Shown here in pieces: positions 58,178 to 64,000 of a DNA stretch of 64,000 nucleotides (positions within the stretch are counted from its first letter, which is position 1; every line of letters begins with the position of its first letter). The notes beneath the pieces are model-generated. The model was not told the DNA's origin. It was given only the letters and a program-made list of their open reading frames with translations, and made no database searches. The position numbers were made by a program, and so were the translations under genes. Source of the stretch: Rhodococcoides fascians A44A (GTDB lineage: Bacteria > Actinomycetota > Actinomycetes > Mycobacteriales > Mycobacteriaceae); the NCBI RefSeq assembly GCF_000760735.1, contig NZ_JMEX01000009.1:52412-116411 (forward strand), given 5' to 3'.

Positions 58178-59362
58178 ATGGATTACGACGTTGTTGTTGT
58201 TGGGGCGCGATGTGCCGGCGCTTCGGTGGCACTGCTGTTAGCCAGACAGGGGCGAAGTGTTCTGCTGGTCGATAGGGCCTCCTTTCCGGCGGACACCATG
58301 TCCACGTTGTATATCCAGCACCCTGGGGTCGTGAGACTCGCACAGTGGGGGATGCTCGATGATGTTGTGGCCTCCGGTTGTCCGCCTTTGGGCACTATTA
58401 GTCACGATGTGGATGGACTGAGTCTGATCGCTGCTACCCCGGCGAAGGACGGTGTTAATGCCGCTTACGCACCACGGCGGTACATACTCGACGATCTACT
58501 CATTCGAGCTGCCGTGTCAGCGGGCGCGGAGTTCTCGGATCGGACGTCGGTCCTAGAATTGATTTGGCACGACGAACGCGTCGCCGGAGTTCGCCTCCGG
58601 AGTGGAAATTCGACCACATCGGTGTCTGCTCGATTGGTTATTGGGGCCGACGGTATGCGATCAAAGGTCGCGGAACTTGTTCAGGCACCGATCCTCCGAT
58701 CGGCACCCATAGCAAGCTGCGTGTACTACACCTTCTGGCAAGGCTTGCGAACAGGATTCGGATTCCATGAGCGAGTCGGCCGCTGGATAGCCCGTATTCC
58801 AACACATGACGACCTGACAATTGTGGCAGCTTACCTGCCGCAGAGCGAATTCTCGGTCGTTCGGCGGGACCCGCAGAGGGCGTACTTGTCCGCGATCGAA
58901 TCGACAGCGCCGGATTTATACGAACAAATTATGGCACTCGACCGAGTGGATCGGTGGTGGGGTACGGGGGACCAACGCAACTATTTCCGTAAATCGCACG
59001 GTCCGGGCTGGGCATTGACGGGGGATGCGGCTCACCACCTTGACTCGATCAGCGCCCGCGGCATCACCAATGCGCTGATTCAAGCCGACCTGCTCACCGA
59101 TTCTATTTCCGGGGTGGATGTCGGGAACTCGGTCGCAGTAGATGAGGCGATGGTGCACTTTGCACTGTCGACAGGAGCTGTTCTAGAGGAGCCGTACATG
59201 AGTACTCTCGCCCTGGCGAAGCTTCAACCGACGAAGTCCCGGTTGCGCATGCTGCATGCCATTGCCAATTCGCCCGAACTTACATCTCGGTACTTCGGTT
59301 TGGTTTCGGGGGCCATCGGGATGCGCGAATTTATGTCGGCCGAGCTCGTCGACTTGTTGTAG
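58178..59362 (+). CDS. FAD-dependent oxidoreductase (geranylgeranyl reductase/monooxygenase type)
   Basis: A 394-residue flavoprotein. The N-terminal dinucleotide motif is VVVGARCAGASVALLLARQG, the middle FAD motif is LVIGADGMRSKVAEL near residue 155, and the distal ALTGDAAHHLDSISARG region near 280 is the GD motif. This is the p-hydroxybenzoate hydroxylase/GGR superfamily, also found as halogenase-like and tailoring monooxygenases in NRPS clusters. The Lys motif of flavin halogenases is not seen. AGAAGG lies upstream of the ATG. The NRPS gene follows after 99 bases; a role in tailoring the peptide or its building block is inferred. Confidence 0.85.
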   Translation: MDYDVVVVGARCAGASVALLLARQGRSVLLVDRASFPADTMSTLYIQHPGVVRLAQWGMLDDVVASGCPPLGTISHDVDGLSLIAATPAKDGVNAAYAPRRYILDDLLIRAAVSAGAEFSDRTSVLELIWHDERVAGVRLRSGNSTTSVSARLVIGADGMRSKVAELVQAPILRSAPIASCVYYTFWQGLRTGFGFHERVGRWIARIPTHDDLTIVAAYLPQSEFSVVRRDPQRAYLSAIESTAPDLYEQIMALDRVDRWWGTGDQRNYFRKSHGPGWALTGDAAHHLDSISARGITNALIQADLLTDSISGVDVGNSVAVDEAMVHFALSTGAVLEEPYMSTLALAKLQPTKSRLRMLHAIANSPELTSRYFGLVSGAIGMREFMSAELVDLL

Positions 59363-59461
59363 CTTGCTGATGAAATATTTCGGGTCTGAATCTAACGCTG
59401 AGGGTGGTCACCCGAGTGGTTCGCAAGGAAGTGTTTTGCTGGGCGCTGAAAGGGTTGAGCA

Positions 59462-62400
59462 TTGATCCCGTTGTCTTTTGCGCAGCGTAGGCTGTGGTTT
59501 ATCCACCAGTTGGAGGGATTGTCGTCAACTTACAATATTCCTCTGGTCTTACGCCTGACTGGTGAGCTCAGTGTTCATTCGCTGGGCAGGGCAATCGGCG
59601 ATGTCGTGAGTCGACACGAAAGTTTGCGGACTGTTTTCCCCTCCCATGAGGGTGTGCCGGAGCAGCGTGTTCTTGGCTCGGCCGACGCAGACTTCGGCTG
59701 GGACGTAGTCGAAGCGTCAGGGTGGTCGACAGACGCGTTGAACGATGCAGTCGCACAGGCAGTGGGATACAAATTCGACCTCAGCTTTGAGATTCCGTTC
59801 CGAGCGCAGCTCTTCAGACTATCGGCCGATCAGCATGTATTGGTGCTCCTGATGCATCACATCGCGTCAGACGGCCAGTCCCTCACGCCCCTCGTACGCG
59901 ACGTCGGGCTGGCGTACAGGGCCCATGTGGGCGTAGAGGTGCCTGCCTGGGTGCCGTTGCCATTGCGATATCGGGATTACACGCTCCGTCAGCGTGAGTC
60001 GCTCGGCGACGAGTCCGACCCCGACAGTGCGCTGAGCCGGCACCTCCTTTACTGGAAGAACACGCTAGCCGGATACGAGGGGCGGCTTGAGCTCCCAACC
60101 GACCGCCCTTATCCGGTCGTGGCCGACTATCGAGGCAATCGAATCCCCATCGAATGGCCCGTGTCGATGCAAGAGCAGGTGCGACAGTTGGCCCGGGAGC
60201 ATCGTTCTACCGGCTTCATGGTGATTTCGACGGCGCTGGCGGTGCTGTTGTCCGAACTAAGCGGCACCTCCGATGTCGCTTTCGGTGTTCCAACTACGGG
60301 CCGACGTGACGCTGATCTTGCGGAGATGGTCGGTTTCTTCGCCAACACAGTAGTGCTCCGCGTTGATGTGTCTGCCAGTTCGACGTTCCGTCGCCTCTTG
60401 CAAAAAGTACGGGACGCGGTTTTGGACGCATTGGCCCACCAGGATGTCCCGTTCGACGCGCTGGTGGATCTCGTCAAACCTGCTCGGTCACAATCGCATC
60501 ACCCACTGGTCCAGGTCATGCTCGGATGGCAGAACCAGATCTCCACGGAGTTGGACTTGCCGGGGGTGCTGGCAGAGGCGGTACCCACCATTTCTCGACA
60601 GGCCCGGATGGACTTGACCTTCAGTCTCCGGGAGCGGTACTCCGAGTTCGGCGAGCCGCAGGGAATCGACGGAGTGGTCGAGTACCGCTCTGATGTCTAC
60701 GACGCTGCATCGGTCGAGACCATGATCGTCAGGCTTGGGCGAATCATCGCCGAGATGATCGCCGTGATCGACCAGCCAGTCATCTCGATCGACGTACTAG
60801 ACAGAAACGAACACACTCATCTTGACCGCCTGGGCAATCGTTCTGCGCACTCTCAGACTGCCGCCAGTATATCCATAGCCGAACTGTTTGCAGCACAGGC
60901 GAATCGAGCGCCGGAAGCGCACGCCATGGTTTTCGAGGATCAGGTATGGACTTACAGGGAAGTTGACGAGGCCTCCACGCAACTGGCACATCTACTAGCC
61001 GTTCGTGGGGTACGCGGAGGAGAAGTTGTTGCTCTCATGCTCCCGCGTTCCAACAAGACAGTAATCGCGATCCTGGCAGTGTTGAAACTGGGCGCAACCT
61101 ATGTACCCATTGACATCAAGCACCCCGATGAGCGGGTGGCGTTCATCTTGGGCGATGCCGCTCCAGCTGCCCTCGTGACCACTGCCGAACTGACTTGCCG
61201 GGTAGACTGTTTTGGTATCGAAGTTGTGGATGTCGACGACGACGCGATTGCCGTGCAGCCGGTTACGGCTCTGCCTGCGCCAGAGGCCGGCCAAGTCGCG
61301 TACATCATCTACACCTCCGGTACCACCGGTGTCCCCAAAGGGGTTGCCGTTACCCAGGCGAGCGTCACGCGATTGTTCAGCTCGACGGCTCCGGGGTTCG
61401 TGCCGTCCTCAAACCAGGTGTGGTCACTCTTCCACTCCTACGCGTTCGATGTGTCGGTATGGGAGATGTGGGGCGCGCTGCTACACGGTGGCCGACTGGT
61501 TGTCGTACCTGGAGAAATTGCCCAGTCCGCCAACGACTTTCATCAACTACTGCGAGACCAGAACGTATCCGTTCTGAGTCAGACACCGTCAGCATTTTAT
61601 GCTCTGCAGGCAGTCGACATGCGCCGGCCGGGCGAGTCTCGGCTGAGCGGTCTAGAAGCGATTGTCTTCGCAGGCGAAGCTCTCGAACCGTCGAAGTTGC
61701 GACCTTGGCTAGATCAGCTGGATTCCTGGCCGCACCTGATCAACATGTACGGCACCACAGAGACCACCGTCCACGCATCGTTCCGGAGGATCGTTTCTTC
61801 TGACCTCGACAGCCATGTCAGTCCCGTGGGCGGTCCGCTTGCTGACCTTGCCTTCTTCGTATTGAATACCGGTCTCCGCCGCGTGCCGGTAGGAGTAGTC
61901 GGAGAGTTGTATGTGGCAGGTCATGGTGTCGGCCTGGGCTACTTGAAACGCATGGGGCTGACGGCGTCGCGGTTTGTTGCTTCTCCGCTCGGCCCGCCGG
62001 GCTCGCGGATGTACCGGACGGGTGACGTAGTGCGGTGGAACCGCGAGGGCGAGCTGGAGTATGTGGGCCGCTCGGACGACCAGGTGAAGATCCGTGGTTT
62101 TCGTGTTGAACCGGGTGAGGTCGAGGCTGCTCTTTCCCGTGTCGCGGGGGTGGAGCGCGCCGCGGTCGTGGTGAGGTCTTCGAGTTCGGGCAAGCAGCTG
62201 ATCGGCTACGTCGTACCTGCGGAGACCGGTCCAAAAGTAAATGGTGCTGTGGTGCGTGGTGATGTGGCCGCGCACCTACCGGAGTACATGGTCCCCACAG
62301 TGGTGATGATCGTCGATGACCTACCGCTTACGGTCAACGGCAAGTTAGACAAGCAGGCATTGCCGAATCCAGAGTTCGCAGGCGGATCCTACCGAAATCC

Positions 62401-64000
62401 GTCGACCTTGGTTGAGGGAATTTTGGCTGAAATCTTTGCGCGTGTGCTGGACCTACCGCGGGTAGGGGTGGACGACTCGTTCTTCGACCTCGGCGGAAAT
62501 TCGCTATCGGCGATGCGAGTGATCGCGGCCGTGCAGGAGTCGTTTGATTCATCGATCGGCGTGAAGGCGCTCTGGGAAGCCTCAACGGTATCGGGGTTCG
62601 CACGGTTGGTGGGTGGATCGCCGGGTGGCGGCGTGGCATGGGTCCCAGTAGCTCGTCCCAAGCGATTGCCGTTGTCGTTCGCTCAGCGTCGGCTGTGGTT
62701 CATCCACCAGATGGAAGGGCAGTCGGCGACGTACAACATACCGCTACTGATTCAGATTACCGGTTCTTTGGATGTCTGTGCGCTGCGCGCGGCGATCGCT
62801 GATGTTGTGGAGCGGCACGAGAGTCTGCGGACAGTGTTTCCAGCGGTGGCTGGTGTGCCGGAGCAGCGTGTCCTTGCAGCTGAGACTGACTTCGACTGGG
62901 ACATCATTGACGCCACCACCTGGACGGAACTTCAAATATCCGACGCAGCGCGTGTTCGGGGTCAGCATGCTTTCGACCTAGCCGAAGACCTTCCTTTCCG
63001 CGCGGCGCTGTTTGTCGTGTCTGCCACTGACCATCGTCTGGTCGTGGTCATGCACCACATTGCAGTCGACGGGGGGTCACTTCCTCCGCTCCTGCGTGAC
63101 CTATGGAGCGCCTACGGAGTCCGCGCTGCGGGCGAGTCGCCTTCCTGGTCGCCACTTCCCGTCCAGTACGCCGACTACACGCTTTGGCAACACGCTCTGC
63201 TGGGTGACGAAGCGGATTCGCAAAGCGTGCTCGCCGGGCAGTTGAAATTCTGGGAACACGCCCTGAAAGATCTACCCAGCAGGTTGGAGCTTCCCACGGA
63301 CCGGTCGTACCCGGCGGAGACCGACACGAATGGGGGTCGAGTCGTCGTCGACCTGCCCGCGGATTTCCATGAATTGGCGCAGCGGATCGCGCGGGAACGC
63401 AATGCGACGACGTTCATGGTGATGTCGGCGGCGCTTTCGGTGCTGTTGGCGCGTTTGAGCGGGAGCGCGGATGTGGCGTTCGGGGTGCCGACGGCGGGGC
63501 GGGGGCGAACCGAGTTTGACGGCATGGTCGGGTTTTTCGTCAACACGCTGGTGTTGCGTACGCGGGTTTCAGCCGAGATGAACTTCGGTGATTTGTTGGA
63601 GGAGGTACGGGAGCGGAGCCTGGACGCGTTCGCGAACCAAGATGTGCCGTTCGATGCGCTTGTCGAGCGCCTCAATCCGGTCCGTACGCAGGCTCACCAT
63701 CCGTTGATCCAAATCCTGTTCGCCTGGCAGAACGACCCGGTCCCCGACATCTCGGTGCCGGGTCTCGACGTGGAGACGGCGTCAGTCGACATCGGAGCCG
63801 CTCGAATGGACCTGGCATTCAGCCTGCGCGAGCGGTTCACTGCGGACGGTCAGCCCGATGGGATCAGCGGAATCGTCGAGTACCGCACCGACATCTTCAA
63901 CGCCGAGACCGTAAAGCGCATGGCGGCTCGGTGGCAGCAGCTATTGATTGCGATGGCGGCGGGCCCGGATCGTCCTTTGGCTTCGTTCGACATCCTGGGT
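59462..64000 (+). CDS. Non-ribosomal peptide synthetase, C-A-T-C... (C-terminus outside window)
   Basis: At least 1513 codons, open to the right edge. Domain order: condensation (about residues 3-440; MHHIASDGQS), adenylation (about 470-975; IIYTSGTTGVPKG, MYGTTETT, YRTGD, NGKLDK), thiolation (about 980-1050; FFDLGGNSLSAM), and a second condensation domain (from about 1075; MHHIAVDGGS). The A-domain pocket, aligned by eye to GrsA, reads D, V, W, S, V, A, M, V, H plus K, closest in style to Ser/Thr-type codes. The start is TTG 59462: a stop lies six bases upstream in frame, GAAAGGG gives an RBS, and the C domain begins at once. Opening with C implies an upstream donor or an acyl starter. Confidence 0.93.
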   Translation, partial: MIPLSFAQRRLWFIHQLEGLSSTYNIPLVLRLTGELSVHSLGRAIGDVVSRHESLRTVFPSHEGVPEQRVLGSADADFGWDVVEASGWSTDALNDAVAQAVGYKFDLSFEIPFRAQLFRLSADQHVLVLLMHHIASDGQSLTPLVRDVGLAYRAHVGVEVPAWVPLPLRYRDYTLRQRESLGDESDPDSALSRHLLYWKNTLAGYEGRLELPTDRPYPVVADYRGNRIPIEWPVSMQEQVRQLAREHRSTGFMVISTALAVLLSELSGTSDVAFGVPTTGRRDADLAEMVGFFANTVVLRVDVSASSTFRRLLQKVRDAVLDALAHQDVPFDALVDLVKPARSQSHHPLVQVMLGWQNQISTELDLPGVLAEAVPTISRQARMDLTFSLRERYSEFGEPQGIDGVVEYRSDVYDAASVETMIVRLGRIIAEMIAVIDQPVISIDVLDRNEHTHLDRLGNRSAHSQTAASISIAELFAAQANRAPEAHAMVFEDQVWTYREVDEASTQLAHLLAVRGVRGGEVVALMLPRSNKTVIAILAVLKLGATYVPIDIKHPDERVAFILGDAAPAALVTTAELTCRVDCFGIEVVDVDDDAIAVQPVTALPAPEAGQVAYIIYTSGTTGVPKGVAVTQASVTRLFSSTAPGFVPSSNQVWSLFHSYAFDVSVWEMWGALLHGGRLVVVPGEIAQSANDFHQLLRDQNVSVLSQTPSAFYALQAVDMRRPGESRLSGLEAIVFAGEALEPSKLRPWLDQLDSWPHLINMYGTTETTVHASFRRIVSSDLDSHVSPVGGPLADLAFFVLNTGLRRVPVGVVGELYVAGHGVGLGYLKRMGLTASRFVASPLGPPGSRMYRTGDVVRWNREGELEYVGRSDDQVKIRGFRVEPGEVEAALSRVAGVERAAVVVRSSSSGKQLIGYVVPAETGPKVNGAVVRGDVAAHLPEYMVPTVVMIVDDLPLTVNGKLDKQALPNPEFAGGSYRNPSTLVEGILAEIFARVLDLPRVGVDDSFFDLGGNSLSAMRVIAAVQESFDSSIGVKALWEASTVSGFARLVGGSPGGGVAWVPVARPKRLPLSFAQRRLWFIHQMEGQSATYNIPLLIQITGSLDVCALRAAIADVVERHESLRTVFPAVAGVPEQRVLAAETDFDWDIIDATTWTELQISDAARVRGQHAFDLAEDLPFRAALFVVSATDHRLVVVMHHIAVDGGSLPPLLRDLWSAYGVRAAGESPSWSPLPVQYADYTLWQHALLGDEADSQSVLAGQLKFWEHALKDLPSRLELPTDRSYPAETDTNGGRVVVDLPADFHELAQRIARERNATTFMVMSAALSVLLARLSGSADVAFGVPTAGRGRTEFDGMVGFFVNTLVLRTRVSAEMNFGDLLEEVRERSLDAFANQDVPFDALVERLNPVRTQAHHPLIQILFAWQNDPVPDISVPGLDVETASVDIGAARMDLAFSLRERFTADGQPDGISGIVEYRTDIFNAETVKRMAARWQQLLIAMAAGPDRPLASFDILG

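Noticed and set aside
1..64000. CRISPR arrays, rRNA or complete tRNA genes
   Set aside because: No regularly spaced direct repeats, no rRNA-like sequence and no full cloverleaf were seen; the tRNA-like end at 44262 is only a fragment.

Overview
The window is accessory DNA from an actinobacterium, very probably Rhodococcus (Rhodococcoides) fascians. It reads as part of a linear virulence plasmid of the pFiD188 type. The basis is a recognisable att locus directly followed by a complete fas cytokinin locus (fasR, mtr1, mtr2, fasA-F), flanked by high-GC genes with dense ATGA/GTGA overlaps and by an actinobacterial mating apparatus. The plasmid assignment is recognition from gene content and order, not a database result.

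Layout. (1) 1-3936, minus strand: a tightly coupled operon of an AfsA-like gamma-butyrolactone synthase, a HAD phosphatase, a DHA2 exporter and an FAD monooxygenase cut by the window edge. (2) 4208-8284: a secreted esterase and an MmpL/RND exporter, divergent from a TetR regulator with two identical-armed 16-bp palindromes between them. (3) 8607-19119, att: LysG-like attR and LysE-like attX, then eight coupled biosynthetic genes (attA-attH). These combine arginine-type enzymes (argininosuccinate lyase and synthase, ArgJ/OAT) with beta-lactam-type enzymes (crotonase, asparagine/beta-lactam synthetase, clavaminate-synthase-like oxygenase), plus a formyltransferase and an AMP ligase. (4) 19301-28528, fas: AraC regulator, two SAM methyltransferases, P450, ferredoxin/transketolase-type electron supply, isopentenyltransferase, cytokinin oxidase and LOG phosphoribohydrolase. 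An LLM-type flavin monooxygenase and a PapA-like acyltransferase follow on the same strand.

(5) 31320-34242, minus strand: a degenerate FtsK-like protein, a secreted cutinase with a long C-terminal extension, and a sigma-like regulator. (6) 34577-44001 and 44668-52828: two plus-strand operons for a conjugative type IV secretion system (TcpC/VirB8-like, small membrane proteins, VirB4-like ATPase, VirB6-like membrane protein, three-domain peptidoglycan hydrolase, lipoprotein). The second carries an FtsK/TraB-like ATPase, a WhiB-like protein, an HTH protein, an A24 prepilin peptidase, an HNH-nuclease-like protein, an ART-like protein and several small unknowns. The operons begin with the same promoter-like element (TGTCACA, 16 bases, GATCTACC). 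They are separated by a gene-free, palindrome-rich stretch at 44002-44667 that is a candidate oriT. No relaxase is visible.

(7) 52974-64000: a plasmid-borne peptide deformylase, a LuxR regulator and a UbiA prenyltransferase, then an NRPS cluster (MbtH, amine N-monooxygenase, PaiB-like flavoprotein, FAD oxidoreductase, and an NRPS reading C-A-T-C to the window edge).

Working model: att makes and exports an amino-acid-derived signal sensed by AttR, and fas makes modified (including methylated) cytokinins. Both act in plant leafy-gall induction. The butyrolactone and NRPS clusters add further small molecules, and the transfer operons move the plasmid. The att and fas roles follow published knowledge of R. 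fascians. Roles of the butyrolactone, LLM/PapA and NRPS genes are inferred from families and context.
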